Origin: Nitrospira sp.
GTDB lineage: Bacteria; Nitrospirota; Nitrospiria; Nitrospirales; Nitrospiraceae
NCBI GenBank assembly: GCA_024330965.1
Contig: JANDJL010000008.1
Span: 38,761-102,760, forward strand
Length of the DNA: 64,000 bases
Reading direction: 5' to 3'
Position 1 is the first letter of the stretch. Each line of letters starts with the position of its first letter. The notes beneath the pieces were generated by a model that made no database searches, was not told the origin of the DNA, and saw only the letters and a list, made by a program, of their open reading frames with translations. Position numbers and translations under genes: made by a program. This document shows, piece after piece, positions 43,623 to 52,810 of the stretch.

Positions 43623-46600
43623 ATGATCGCCAGAATCGTCGAAATTTCCCTGGAACAGAGATTTCTCGTCGTCACGCTCGGCTTGGTCCTCTTGTTCGGA
43701 GGTCTGTATGCGTTCCATCTTCTCGATGTCGTTGCCTATCCGGACCCTTCCCCTCCGATGGTAGAAGTCATCACTCAATATCCCGGATGGTCGGCAGAAG
43801 AAATTGAGCGTCAAATTACCGTTCCGATCGAGGTAGCAATGGTCGGTATGCCGGGGCTCAAGGACATTCGGTCGATTTCGATTTTCGGGCTGAGCGATAT
43901 CAAGGCGTACTTCGATTTTGGCACCGAACTGTTTCGAGATCGTCAGGAAGTGTTGAATCGGCTTACGTCGGTTCAGTTGCCGCCGGACGCGCAACCCGTG
44001 ATTTCGCCCTGGTGGGCAATCGCCGAGATTTATCGGTATGAGTTGACCAGCGAAGGCACCAGCCTGACGGAATTGAAAACGATTCAGGACTGGCAGGTGC
44101 GGCGGGCATTTAAGCGTGTGCCGGGCGTCAGCGATGTCACGACGTTTGGCGGCACCACGAAGGAATACCATGTCGATATCGATCCGAGAAAACTCATCAG
44201 CTACGGCGTCAATCTTTCACAGGTCATGACGGCGCTGACGAACAGCAATGCGAACGTCGGCGGCAACTATTTGACGATCGGTGCACAGAGCTACAACATC
44301 CGCGGGTTAGGACTCATCAACAATTTGGACGACATTGAAAACGTGATGGTGGCGGAAAAGGAAGGCACGCCCGTCTTCATTAAGACGTTGGGGAAAGTGA
44401 CGGTCGGGCATCGCGTGCGTCTTGGCAAAGTCGGCATCGACGACCGTGATGATGTGGTCGAAGGTGTCGTGCTGCTTCAGCGCGGGTACAAAGCCCTACC
44501 GGTGCTTGAGGCGGTCAAGAAAAAGGTCGAGGAGTTGAATTTGTGGAAGCTCCCTCAAGGCGTCCAAATAAAAACATTGTATGACCGCACCGTCTTGATC
44601 CATACGACCGTTGAGACGGTTCTGGATGTTTTGATCAGTGGGATGGTGCTCGTATTTATTATTCTGTTCGTGTTTCTGGGCCACTTCCGCTCCGCGCTGA
44701 TTGTGGCGATGACGGTTCCAATGACTCTGTTGTTCACATTCGTCTCCATGGTGGTGATTGGAGAGTCAGCCAACTTGATTTCGCTCGGGGCCATCGACTT
44801 CGGCATCATCGTCGATTCGACGCTGATCATGGTCGAGAGCATCTTTTCTCATTTGTCTCAACAACGCAGACACGGAGTGACGGTGCCGGTGCATATCATG
44901 CGCGCGGCCAAGGAAGTTGGGCGCCCCATTTTCTTCGCGACCACAATTATCGTCATTGCCTTTCTGCCGTTGTTCACGATGACGGGCGTCCCGGGGAAAA
45001 TATTTGCTCCGATGTCCATGACCTATGGACTCGCCCTCTCCGGAGCGTTGCTGATGGCCTTTACCCTTGCTCCCGCACTATGTTCGCTGTTATTGAGCGA
45101 TTCAGTACAGGAAGGGGATACCCGGATTGTCAGGTGGCTGCACCGGTTCTATCTGTCATCACTACGATGGGCGCTCGGACATCAGCGGACTGTGCTCAGT
45201 TTTGCAGGAGGCCTGCTGGCGTTGGCTATCGCGGTCACTCCCTTTCTTGGGGGGGAGTTTATGCCGTCGTTGGAGGAAGGTAATCTCTGGGTACGTGCGA
45301 CGATGCCGGTGGACATCTCTTTTGAAGAGGCCGATCAAATTGCTACCGATATAAGGAGAATCTTTCGGCAGTTTCCAGAAGTCACCAGTGTCGTATCTCA
45401 GCTTGGGCGTCCCGACGATGGGACGGACCCGACCAGTTTTTTCAATGCCGAGTTTCTTGTCAATTTGAAGCCTCGTTCGACCTGGCGTGCCGAATTGCGT
45501 GACAAGGAAGGCTTGATCGAAGACATCGAGCGCGCGTTATACACAATTCCTGGCGTGACGTTCAATTTTTCACAAGTGATTCAAGATAATGTGCAGGAGG
45601 CCATGTCGGGCGTCAAGGGCGAAAACTCTGTGAAGCTATATGGGAGGGATCTGAAAACACTGGAAGAAAAGGCCGTGGAGATTGAGCAGTCGTTGAGTCA
45701 GGTTCATGGCGTCAAAGATCTTGGGATTTTCCGGGTGATGGGGCAGCCTGATTTGTTGATTCAAGTTGATCGACAGGCCTGTGCCCGCTACGGACTTTCC
45801 GTGGCGGATGTCAACACAATGGTTCAGGCGGCGGTGGGCGGTCAAGTTGTAACGAAAGTGTATGAGGAAGAGCGGATCTTCGATCTAGTCGTCCGGTTTC
45901 TTCCGGAGTACAGGCAGGACGTGGAGGCCATCGGCAATATTCTGGTGAGTGCGCCGGATGGAGTTCGCATTCCGCTCAAACAAGTCGCGACCATCAGCGT
46001 GCAGACCGGGCCCTTCATCATTTACCGGGAAAACAACGAGCGGTATATTCCAATTAAATTCAGCGTCCGCGGGCGTGATCTCGAAAGTACCGTCAAAGAG
46101 GCCCAAAACCGGATCGCAAAGAACGTCGTCTTACCCGAACGGTATCGGATGGAATGGCACGGTGAGTATGACCAGTTGCAAGAAGAGAAAAAACGTCTGG
46201 CCGTCATTGTCCCTGTGAGTCTCTTGATCGTGTTGCTCATGGTCTATTTAGCCGTCAAGTCGTTTAAGGATGCGGTGCTGGTGTTGTCAGCCGTGCCCTT
46301 TGCGTTGATCGGAGGAGTATTTTCCTTGTTCATTACGAGGACGGACTTCAGTATTTCAGCCGCTGTGGGATTTATTTCGCTCTTCGGTGTTGCTGTTCAA
46401 GGGGCCTTAATCTTGATCGTTCGAATCCGGGACCTGAAACAGGATGGGCATAGTTTAGAAGAGGCTATCCTCAGGAGCGCAGAAGCGCGAATGCGTCCAG
46501 TGCTGATGACCAGTTTGGCGGCTGCGATCGGGTTGCTGCCCGCCTCTGTGGCGACGGGCGTTGGAGCGCAGGCTCAGCAGCCGCTCGCACGAGTGGTGGT

Positions 46601-46715
46601 CGGTGGTATGCTGACGGCGTCGGTCTTGATTTTGGTGGTGCTGCCGGTCTGCTATCAAATGGTGTACGGGCGCGATCCGGTTCGTGGAGACGATCAGGGT
46701 TCATCGAGAACATAA
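43623..46715 (+). CDS. Heavy-metal efflux RND permease (CzcA/CusA, HME family)
   Basis: A 1030-aa inner-membrane pump driven by protons, exporting divalent or monovalent metal ions. It has the N-terminal helix (FLVVTLGLVLLFGGLYAF), large periplasmic loops after helices 1 and 7, and the helix-4 HME signature LGAIDFGIIVDSTLIMVES with acidic residues for proton relay. The start at 43623 (MIARIVEISLEQRF) fits the family; an upstream ATG at 43596 adds 9 residues. The metal cannot be settled from the sequence; the D-F-G-x-x-x-D form is common in Zn/Co/Cd pumps, but Cu/Ag pumps are close relatives. The proximity to zinc genes is about 20 kb. Confidence 0.92.
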   Translation: MIARIVEISLEQRFLVVTLGLVLLFGGLYAFHLLDVVAYPDPSPPMVEVITQYPGWSAEEIERQITVPIEVAMVGMPGLKDIRSISIFGLSDIKAYFDFGTELFRDRQEVLNRLTSVQLPPDAQPVISPWWAIAEIYRYELTSEGTSLTELKTIQDWQVRRAFKRVPGVSDVTTFGGTTKEYHVDIDPRKLISYGVNLSQVMTALTNSNANVGGNYLTIGAQSYNIRGLGLINNLDDIENVMVAEKEGTPVFIKTLGKVTVGHRVRLGKVGIDDRDDVVEGVVLLQRGYKALPVLEAVKKKVEELNLWKLPQGVQIKTLYDRTVLIHTTVETVLDVLISGMVLVFIILFVFLGHFRSALIVAMTVPMTLLFTFVSMVVIGESANLISLGAIDFGIIVDSTLIMVESIFSHLSQQRRHGVTVPVHIMRAAKEVGRPIFFATTIIVIAFLPLFTMTGVPGKIFAPMSMTYGLALSGALLMAFTLAPALCSLLLSDSVQEGDTRIVRWLHRFYLSSLRWALGHQRTVLSFAGGLLALAIAVTPFLGGEFMPSLEEGNLWVRATMPVDISFEEADQIATDIRRIFRQFPEVTSVVSQLGRPDDGTDPTSFFNAEFLVNLKPRSTWRAELRDKEGLIEDIERALYTIPGVTFNFSQVIQDNVQEAMSGVKGENSVKLYGRDLKTLEEKAVEIEQSLSQVHGVKDLGIFRVMGQPDLLIQVDRQACARYGLSVADVNTMVQAAVGGQVVTKVYEEERIFDLVVRFLPEYRQDVEAIGNILVSAPDGVRIPLKQVATISVQTGPFIIYRENNERYIPIKFSVRGRDLESTVKEAQNRIAKNVVLPERYRMEWHGEYDQLQEEKKRLAVIVPVSLLIVLLMVYLAVKSFKDAVLVLSAVPFALIGGVFSLFITRTDFSISAAVGFISLFGVAVQGALILIVRIRDLKQDGHSLEEAILRSAEARMRPVLMTSLAAAIGLLPASVATGVGAQAQQPLARVVVGGMLTASVLILVVLPVCYQMVYGRDPVRGDDQGSSRT

Positions 46716-46755
46716 GCCTGGTCGATCCTTCACGGGAAGAAAGGAGTTGGCCATT

Positions 46756-47565
46756 GTGAATATCTCTTGCGTCGGCAGAAGAGCGGTCGTTCTCACGGCC
46801 GTTCTTGTCATCGGACTTGTCATTGGATTGGACGGGCCGCTCGCCTGGGCCGGACAGCCTTTTCCCGTTTGGCTTGTGCAAATGCCGTACGAGGCTCCTC
46901 CGGCCGCACAGGACGCGCCGGACATGTCGATCCCCCCTAATACCGAGCCGCTCAGTCCGGAGGAACTTGAACGGGCGGAGGCGCTGCTGCCGTTGTTGGA
47001 AGGCAAGCAAGAGTTTTGGGCCATGGGCGAGTTCGTGCACTTGGGAGAACCGTCGGTGCCGGTCTTGATCAAGGCGCTCTCGATGCCGAGCCCCAGAATT
47101 CGCTACAATGCCATCGAAACTATCTTCATGATCAAAGGCGTGTCCGCAGTGCCCGCGCTCATCGAGACGGCGAGGCGGTCGGAGGAAATGCCGCGCGTCC
47201 GGGCGCACGCGCTCAAGGTCGCCGTTCGTCTTGATCCGTTGCAGACGGTCGAGGCTATTGAAGTGATGGCGAAAGATTTGAACCCGTCGGTCCGCAAAGC
47301 CGCTGCGTTCGAAGCCCGATACGTGCGGCATAAATCGGTCATTCCCCTGTTGATCGAGCTGGTGACTGACGAGGAACGGTTCGTCGCCTTGTCGGCCGTG
47401 CAATCGCTGTGGATCTTGACCCGTCATGAGACCGAGTTTCATGACTGGGATACCTCTTCGAAGCAGGATCGAGCGGCATGGGCGAGCGAGTGGATCGACT
47501 GGTGGGAGGCGAACAAGGAAACGTTTGAGTTTCCGGAACCCCGGCGACCCAAGCCCCGATCATAG
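46756..47565 (+). CDS. Exported HEAT-repeat protein
   Basis: A 269-aa protein with a signal or anchor segment (VVLTAVLVIGLVIGLDGPLAW). HEAT-like helical pairs follow: GEPSVPVLIKALSMPSPRIR, VSAVPALIETARRSEEMPRV, LNPSVRKAAAFEARYV and KSVIPLLIELVTDEERFV. The C-terminus is Trp- and acidic-rich (ASEWIDWWEANKETFEFPE). The GTG at 46756 has AAGGAG 9 nt upstream; a longer frame starts inside the RND gene. HEAT solenoids bind proteins. It might assist the efflux system encoded just upstream, but this is only positional. Confidence 0.78.
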   Translation: MNISCVGRRAVVLTAVLVIGLVIGLDGPLAWAGQPFPVWLVQMPYEAPPAAQDAPDMSIPPNTEPLSPEELERAEALLPLLEGKQEFWAMGEFVHLGEPSVPVLIKALSMPSPRIRYNAIETIFMIKGVSAVPALIETARRSEEMPRVRAHALKVAVRLDPLQTVEAIEVMAKDLNPSVRKAAAFEARYVRHKSVIPLLIELVTDEERFVALSAVQSLWILTRHETEFHDWDTSSKQDRAAWASEWIDWWEANKETFEFPEPRRPKPRS

Positions 47566-47679
47566 TCCTGGTATAGCCTTGGACGCGCGCAGTTGCAGCA
47601 CGAAAGAGACCTGTGTTAGGAATGATCAAGTAAGCTCGATGTCAATCTGTAACCGTCTAAGTCTTGACGACGCAACGAT

Positions 47680-48204
47680 ATGTTGAAAATCGCGAAGCTG
47701 GGTAATCCGATTTTGAGAAAAATCGCGGCTCCCGTTGATCCGAGAGAGATCAAATCGCGCGAGATGCAGCGTTTGATCGACGACATGTTTGAAACCATGT
47801 ACGACGAACCGGGGATCGGCTTGGCGGCCCCGCAGGTCTTTCGATCGATCCAGTTGGTCGTGATGGGGTGTAAAGGGGAAGACGGATTTCCCGAGACGGT
47901 GCTCATCAACCCGTCGATCGTGTATTACGGCCCGGACCAAGTGGAAAACTGGGAGGGCTGTCTCAGCGTCGACGGCTTGCGAGGCAAGGTGACGCGACCG
48001 TCTCTGGTGCGAGTGAACGCGTTGGATCGAAAGGGGAAACCCCTCGATTTTGAGGCGACCGGCCTGTTTGCCGTTTGCATTCAGCACGAATTGGATCATT
48101 TGATTGGCAAACTGTTTTTGGATCGAATGACGGATCTCTCCACGCTGACTCAGCTCGAAGAATTTCAACAATACTGGCAGAAACAACCGGCCAGTGTAGT
48201 GTGA
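47680..48204 (+). CDS. def: Peptide deformylase
   Basis: A 174-aa metalloenzyme that removes the formyl group from nascent N-formylmethionine. All three motifs are intact: GIGLAAPQV, WEGCLSV (metal-binding Cys) and QHELDHLIG (HExxH). No fmt gene lies beside it. It is followed after 21 bp by an ABC exporter gene. Standard length and one of the clearest calls in the window. Confidence 0.96.
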   Translation: MLKIAKLGNPILRKIAAPVDPREIKSREMQRLIDDMFETMYDEPGIGLAAPQVFRSIQLVVMGCKGEDGFPETVLINPSIVYYGPDQVENWEGCLSVDGLRGKVTRPSLVRVNALDRKGKPLDFEATGLFAVCIQHELDHLIGKLFLDRMTDLSTLTQLEEFQQYWQKQPASVV

Positions 48205-48225
48205 TTCCTCCTCCTTGAACTGGTC

Positions 48226-49950
48226 GTGAACTCTCTTGTTCGAGTGCTGAGCTATCTTCGGCCGCACCGCGCGTTGGCGGGAGCGACGCTGCTGTGCGCC
48301 GTGTGCGCCACGATTATGGAGTTGGTGCCTCCCTGGGCGATCAAAATCACGATCGATGAGGTCATTCAGACCAAGCGAACCGAGGTGTTGCCGTCGGCGC
48401 TGGGGCTGTTGGTCGGCGCCTATGTGCTGAAAAACCTGTTCGCGTCGCTCCGCATCAGGCTGAACAATCGATTGGAGCAGACGGTGGTGCACGGGTTGCG
48501 GTGCCACGTCTTTTCGGCGCTGCAGCGGCTGTCGTTGCATTATTTCGAGGACCGCTCGACCGGCGAGATCATGTCTCGCGTGATCAACGACACCGAGCAC
48601 ATGGAGAGAATCTTCATTGATGGAGTCGAGGGCGCGATTACCGCCGCGCTGACCTTGATCGGCATCACGGTCATGCTGTTCACCCTGAATTGGAAGCTGG
48701 CGGTGTTGTCCCTCGCCCCGATTCCTTTTCTGGTGCTCTCGGCAAGTTGGTTTACCTCGAAAGTGCATGGCTATTACCGGCAAATCAGAAAACAGGCCGC
48801 CGACCTGAACGCCTATTTGCAGGATGCTCTGTCGGGAATCCGGGAAACCATGGGATTTATGCGGCAAGACTATGAACAGCGCCGATTCGACCGGTTGAGC
48901 AAAGCCTATAGTGATGCCAATCTGAAAGCCATGGTGTTGTGGTCGGTCTATTCCCCCGGCATGATTTTTCTGGGCTCGCTGGGCACGGTGCTTATTCTCT
49001 GGTACGGGGCCGGGGAGGTCACGGAAGGCCGCTTGACGATCGGGGAATTGGTGATGTTTTTGTCCTACCTCGCACTGTTTTACGTGCCGATCAATCAGAT
49101 TCATTCGGTCAATCATATGTTGCAACACGCGCTGGCTGCGACCGAGCGGGTATTTGAGGTGCTGGATGCTGTTCCAGAGGTGGCGGATCGCCCCGGTGTC
49201 CAAACTCCTGTGTGTCGTGTGCGTGGCGACGTTCGTTTTGAGTCTGTACGGTTTCACTATCGTTCCGATGTCCCGGTGCTGAAAGATCTGTCACTGTCTG
49301 TTGCTGCAGGAGAGCGGGTGGCGCTGGTGGGGCCAAGCGGAGCGGGGAAGAGCACGATTCTCAAACTGCTGATGCGGTTTTACGACGTCAAAGGTGGATC
49401 GATCACGATCGATGGACGAGATGTTCGCGAGATGCCGGTCGCCTATCTTCGTCGGCAGATCGGCTTCGTGCAACAAGAACCCTTTCTGTTCAACGGAACG
49501 GTGCGAGAGAATCTTCTCTATGGAGATCTGGAGGCCGACCAGGATCGTCTGGAGACCGTTGCCAAGGCCGCGCGAGCCCATGATTTCATCATGAAATTGC
49601 CGGAAGGATACGAGACATGGATCGGAGAACGGGGCGTCAAGCTGTCGGTCGGTCAAAAGCAGCGGGTGTCCATCGCACGGGTTCTCTTAAAAGACCCTCC
49701 CATTGTCATTTTCGACGAGGCGACGTCCAATATCGACACGGAGACGGAAGTGCAAATCCGTGAAGCCTTGACCGAACTGACCAAAGGACGCACCACGTTC
49801 GTTATCGCCCATCGGTTGTCCACGCTCCACGACGTCGATCGAATTCTTGTGATCGACGGCGGTCGTCTGGTTGAGGAGGGGTGCCATGAGGAGCTGCTGA
49901 GTCGAGGAGGGGTCTATGCCGGTTTGTACGAGGCACAGTTCCAGGTATGA
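48226..49950 (+). CDS. ABC transporter, fused permease and ATPase (MsbA-like half transporter)
   Basis: A 574-aa exporter starting with GTG. Six membrane helices (residues 1-310) carry the ABC_membrane type-1 fold; the nucleotide-binding domain has Walker A GPSGAGKST, Q-loop GFVQQEPFLF, signature LSVGQKQR (Val for the usual Gly), Walker B IVIFDEATSNID and the H-loop IAHR. It works as a homodimer; lipid A or other lipids are likely cargo for this subgroup. The stop overlaps an ATG at 49947 (ATGA) that may start the next gene. Confidence 0.92.
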   Translation: MNSLVRVLSYLRPHRALAGATLLCAVCATIMELVPPWAIKITIDEVIQTKRTEVLPSALGLLVGAYVLKNLFASLRIRLNNRLEQTVVHGLRCHVFSALQRLSLHYFEDRSTGEIMSRVINDTEHMERIFIDGVEGAITAALTLIGITVMLFTLNWKLAVLSLAPIPFLVLSASWFTSKVHGYYRQIRKQAADLNAYLQDALSGIRETMGFMRQDYEQRRFDRLSKAYSDANLKAMVLWSVYSPGMIFLGSLGTVLILWYGAGEVTEGRLTIGELVMFLSYLALFYVPINQIHSVNHMLQHALAATERVFEVLDAVPEVADRPGVQTPVCRVRGDVRFESVRFHYRSDVPVLKDLSLSVAAGERVALVGPSGAGKSTILKLLMRFYDVKGGSITIDGRDVREMPVAYLRRQIGFVQQEPFLFNGTVRENLLYGDLEADQDRLETVAKAARAHDFIMKLPEGYETWIGERGVKLSVGQKQRVSIARVLLKDPPIVIFDEATSNIDTETEVQIREALTELTKGRTTFVIAHRLSTLHDVDRILVIDGGRLVEEGCHEELLSRGGVYAGLYEAQFQV

Positions 49951-50222
49951 GGCCGACTTCACCAGGTGGTTGCCGTCGGGACGAGCGGTTTGTTCTCCTC
50001 ACGCCCACGAATGAGAAGGTCAATGTCATGGTGCTGATGTATGAAAGCGATCCTCTCGATGACGAGCATGCGAGGGGCCGTTTCTACCACGTCTGTTGTG
50101 GACGGATCGATCGCACACCGTTGAGCTTGCCGCCTGAAGGTCGGCCCTACGAGTGCCCGCGTTGCGGGATCGATCTCGAACGGGAAGACTTTTTCACGGC
50201 GCTTCAGAAGGGATCGGTGTAG
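49947..50222 (+). CDS. Small zinc-ribbon-like protein
   Basis: A 91-aa frame whose ATG overlaps the ABC transporter stop; an internal ATG at 50028, with AGAAGG 8 nt upstream, would give a 64-aa product and may be the true start. The conserved-looking part has HVCCGRIDRTP and ECPRCGIDLE, two Cys pairs spaced like a zinc ribbon or rubredoxin knuckle. No larger domain. With the next gene it forms a pair of tiny Cys-rich proteins. Confidence 0.6.
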   Translation: MRPTSPGGCRRDERFVLLTPTNEKVNVMVLMYESDPLDDEHARGRFYHVCCGRIDRTPLSLPPEGRPYECPRCGIDLEREDFFTALQKGSV

Positions 50223-50226
50223 CGGC

Positions 50227-50436
50227 ATGACGGGCAGCGCGGGGAGAAAAACGGTCGGGGTCTCGCGAGGCCTGATGATGCTCTGCGAGACCTGTTACTC
50301 GCAGGTGGTCGACGAAGGGCTGGCGGACGCCAAACATTTCGTCGCGGATTTCGAAGAGTTGTTGGATCGGATCTGTCCGGGCTGCACCGACATTAATCGT
50401 CCGCTCATCGACGATATGGCGGGAAGCGGGGAGTAG
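50227..50436 (+). CDS. Small CxxC-pair protein
   Basis: A 69-aa protein starting 4 bp after the previous gene. It has two CxxC pairs, LCETCYSQ and RICPGCTDIN, 27 residues apart with an acidic helical segment between, compatible with one structural zinc or iron site. Starts at 50227 and at internal ATGs (50275, 50278: MMLCETCYS) are both possible. Unknown function; the tandem layout suggests co-expression with the preceding zinc-ribbon protein. Confidence 0.58.
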   Translation: MTGSAGRKTVGVSRGLMMLCETCYSQVVDEGLADAKHFVADFEELLDRICPGCTDINRPLIDDMAGSGE

Positions 50437-50449
50437 CCTTGTCCTTCCG

Positions 50450-50785
50450 TCATTTCTCCGTACATTCTTTTCCATTGAAGTGCATGCAGGTCGATTCGCC
50501 GGACTTGACCTTCCATGATTTGAGTACCGGCATTTCATGTTCGCCCCGTACTTCCACCACAAAGTCAACCAATCCGGAAATCGGCAGTTTTTCCATGTGA
50601 GGCCGTGCGGCCTCGGGGACGTCGATGTAGAACACGCCTCCGAGTTGCGAGATGAGAATGCGATGGTTCTCGACATCGATGTGAATGACGGGGCTGTAAT
50701 AGCTTTTTTCGACGGCGTGGGCGGTTCCGGTGAGGGCTGCATTGACCAGCAGAACAAACAACAGTGTCAGCATCCGACTCCTCAT
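50450..50785 (-). CDS. Small exported protein of unknown function
   Basis: A 111-aa protein with a clear signal peptide (LTLLFVLLVNAALTGTAHA, cleaved near residue 24). The mature part is beta-rich (SPVIHIDVENHRILISQLGG, VFYIDVPEAARPHMEKLP) with two Cys near the end (STCMHFNGKECTEK) that may form a disulfide. It is convergent with the small Cys-rich genes and lies 76 bp after the M67 peptidase gene on the same strand, so it could be the last gene of the sulfur cluster transcript. No family recognised. Confidence 0.65.
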   Translation of the reverse strand: MRSRMLTLLFVLLVNAALTGTAHAVEKSYYSPVIHIDVENHRILISQLGGVFYIDVPEAARPHMEKLPISGLVDFVVEVRGEHEMPVLKSWKVKSGESTCMHFNGKECTEK

Positions 50786-50861
50786 CGTGAGTGAGTGCGA
50801 CGGCGCGCGGCATCGCTATTATCGCACTCAAGGGCGGAGAAGAAAACTGCAAAAACCGAGG

Positions 50862-51401
50862 TTACCTGACCGTGAAGGGAGCGGGGGATACCTGCCCGGA
50901 CTTGATCCAATAGTTTCTGACATCCGGCTCGGCATCCATGAGGGAAATTAACAGATAGGAGGGAACCGGCAGGTTGATCTTGGGCCAAATCTCTTCGTAA
51001 TCGGTGGCGATTTTGATATCGGTCACAGAAGGACGAGCGGGGTCATGCGGGTGTGAATGATACACGACCAGCAGATCGAGTCCTCGCTGACGCATGTCTT
51101 TCTTGGCGGCTGAGAAATCCTGCATATCCATGACGAATGCGATTTCCGCCCGTTCAGCGGGGGAAAGCCGTTCCAAATGAGCGGCTTTGGCAGTATCGAA
51201 AGAAGAGAGATGTTGTGCCCCCTCCATCGCGACGATGTTCGTGATGCGGTAAATCCGGCCGACGATGCCGCCGGTTCCGGCCAGGAGCCCACAACACTCG
51301 TGAGGTGCGAGTTCCTTCGCATGAGCAATCATGTCATCGATGATAGCGCGAGGGATGACCAGCTCCGTCACGGCGAGGTGTTCTCCGTTTTCGACTTCCA
51401 C
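50862..51401 (-). CDS. M67-family (JAMM/Mov34) metallopeptidase, Mec/QbsD-like
   Basis: A 179-aa JAB1/MPN-domain protease. HECCGLLAGTG holds the N-terminal region and VVYHSHPHDPARPSVTD the zinc motif HxHx7Sx2D. In known systems (Mec of mycobacteria, QbsD of Pseudomonas) such enzymes clip residues off the C-terminus of sulfur-carrier proteins, either releasing cysteine from carrier-Cys or exposing the GG end. The cluster here has two carriers, one ending in GGGR, a likely substrate. It is the last of the eight sulfur-cluster genes. Confidence 0.86.
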   Translation of the reverse strand: MEVENGEHLAVTELVIPRAIIDDMIAHAKELAPHECCGLLAGTGGIVGRIYRITNIVAMEGAQHLSSFDTAKAAHLERLSPAERAEIAFVMDMQDFSAAKKDMRQRGLDLLVVYHSHPHDPARPSVTDIKIATDYEEIWPKINLPVPSYLLISLMDAEPDVRNYWIKSGQVSPAPFTVR

Positions 51402-51424
51402 TTCACAGCGGTGCTTCGATGGGG

Positions 51425-52228
51425 TCAGATGGTGCAGGTCACGGTGTAATCCGTCCGGAGATCTTTGATCGTCGGGTTCGGCCCGCAGAGAGGGCAGGCG
51501 GGATCTTTCGGCCGCGCCACTTTTCGGAACTTCATCTCGAGGGCGTCATAGATCAACAACTTGTCGGCCAGCGTCTCGCCAATGCCCAGAATCTCCTTGA
51601 TCGCCTCGGAAGCTTGCAAGATGCCCATCGTTCCCGCCAAAACGCCTAACACGCCGGCCTCCTGACAATTGGGCACCAATCCGGCGGGGGGCGGTTCCGG
51701 GTAGAGGCATCGGTAGCAGGGGTATCCTTGATGAGGTTTGATCGTGGTCAACTGACCTTCAAATCGAAACATACTGGCCGAAATGAGGGTCTTCTTGGCG
51801 AAGAAACAAGCGTCGTTGACCAAGAACCTTGTCGAGAAGTTGTCGGAACCGTCGAGCACGACGTCGTAGTGCGAGATGAGCGGAAGAATGTTATCGGCAT
51901 CCACCAGTTGGTGATACGCGTTGACGGTGATTTCCGGGTTGATGGCCGCCAGCGTCTTCTTGCCCGACTCGACTTTGGGTTGCCCGATGGTCGCGGTCGA
52001 ATGCATGATCTGCCGTTGCAAATTCGACAGGTCTACGACGTCGCCGTCCACGAGGCCGATGGTCCCGATACCGGCAGCAGCGAGATAGAGGCCGGCGGGA
52101 GACCCCAGCCCTCCCGCGCCGATCAGCAGCACCTTGGCGCGTTTGAGCTTGAGCTGCCCTTTGCCTCCGACGTCCTGGAGAATGATGTGACGGCTGTATC
52201 GTTGAATTTCCGATTCAGTCAGTTGCAT
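51425..52228 (-). CDS. E1-like sulfur-carrier adenylyltransferase (HesA/MoeB/ThiF), copy 1
   Basis: A 267-aa enzyme that adenylates the C-terminal Gly of a MoaD/ThiS-type carrier. VLLIGAGGLGSPAGLYLAAA is the ATP-binding Rossmann loop, DLSNLQRQI the arginine finger region, and CYRCLYPEPP with CPLCGPN are the zinc CxxC pairs. No C-terminal rhodanese domain is present, so sulfur must come from another protein. A close paralogue is encoded at 54085; each may serve one of the two carriers. Confidence 0.9.
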   Translation of the reverse strand: MQLTESEIQRYSRHIILQDVGGKGQLKLKRAKVLLIGAGGLGSPAGLYLAAAGIGTIGLVDGDVVDLSNLQRQIMHSTATIGQPKVESGKKTLAAINPEITVNAYHQLVDADNILPLISHYDVVLDGSDNFSTRFLVNDACFFAKKTLISASMFRFEGQLTTIKPHQGYPCYRCLYPEPPPAGLVPNCQEAGVLGVLAGTMGILQASEAIKEILGIGETLADKLLIYDALEMKFRKVARPKDPACPLCGPNPTIKDLRTDYTVTCTI

Positions 52229-52295
52229 GGTTTCGAGTATTCGGATCTTTGCTGTTCCGGTCGATGGTTCCTATACGCCGGTTCATGTGTTTCGC

Positions 52296-52535
52296 TTATT
52301 CCACGACGTTCAATTCGATCGGATCGACGATGACGCCTTTTTCTCGGAGGCCGGCGATGGCGCGCTCGATTTCGACGACGTCGCCGCTTAACTCCAAATC
52401 CATCCAGCCGGTCGTTTCGCGCACGTCCGCACGGCGAACGTTCGTCACGACGTTGTACTCGTGCCCGATTTGATAGATGATCGGTTCCTTGATCTTGTCC
52501 TCCGGAAATCTGATGTGGAATCTCAGGCTGGTCAT
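52296..52535 (-). CDS. NIL-domain protein
   Basis: A 79-aa stand-alone NIL domain (ferredoxin-like fold): RFHIRFPEDKIKEPIIYQIG, EYNVVTNVRRADVRETTGWM and a final VIVDPIELNV. NIL domains are usually attached to MetN, where they bind methionine, or to ferredoxins in the homocysteine route of methanogens. It is encoded 2 bp after the carrier gene. A role as a methionine sensor or partner of the sulfur pathway is inference. Confidence 0.82.
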   Translation of the reverse strand: MTSLRFHIRFPEDKIKEPIIYQIGHEYNVVTNVRRADVRETTGWMDLELSGDVVEIERAIAGLREKGVIVDPIELNVVE

Positions 52536-52537
52536 GG

Positions 52538-52810
52538 CTATCCTCCCGCGATGGCCGGCACGATGGAGACTTCGTCGCCGGTTTTTAAGGCGGTGTCTTT
52601 GCCCTTGAGAAAACGGATGTCTTCTTCGTTGACGTAGATGTTGACGAATCGTCGCAGTTCACCGGTGTCGTCGCAAAGGCGCGCTTTGATGCCGGGGTAG
52701 GCGGATTCCAGATTATTCACCAGATCTTCAATGGAGGTGGCGGCGACATCGACTTCGCCTTGGTTTTTCGTCAACGGTCTCAGTGGAGTCGGAATACGGA
52801 CTTTAATCAT
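52538..52810 (-). CDS. MoaD/ThiS-type sulfur carrier ending in GG (CysO-like)
   Basis: A 90-aa ubiquitin-fold carrier. [20 protein letters not shown] opens the beta-grasp and the protein ends exactly [10 protein letters not shown], so the terminal GG can be adenylated and thiocarboxylated without trimming. CysO of mycobacteria and MoaD have this length and ending. The stop of threonine synthase overlaps its ATG by 4 bp (ATGA), tying it to ThrC. It probably donates sulfur in amino-acid synthesis rather than to molybdopterin, as no moaE is nearby. Confidence 0.87.
   Translation of the reverse strand: MIKVRIPTPLRPLTKNQGEVDVAATSIEDLVNNLESAYPGIKARLCDDTGELRRFVNIYVNEEDIRFLKGKDTALKTGDEVSIVPAIAGG

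Noticed and set aside
46471..47442. A 323-codon minus-strand frame
   Set aside because: It is antisense to the end of the RND pump and the HEAT-repeat protein; no domain and shadow-like composition.
47626..49257. A 543-codon open frame on the minus strand
   Set aside because: It lies opposite def and the ABC exporter, both with complete motifs; composition is His/Arg/Gln-rich as expected of an antisense shadow in GC-rich DNA.
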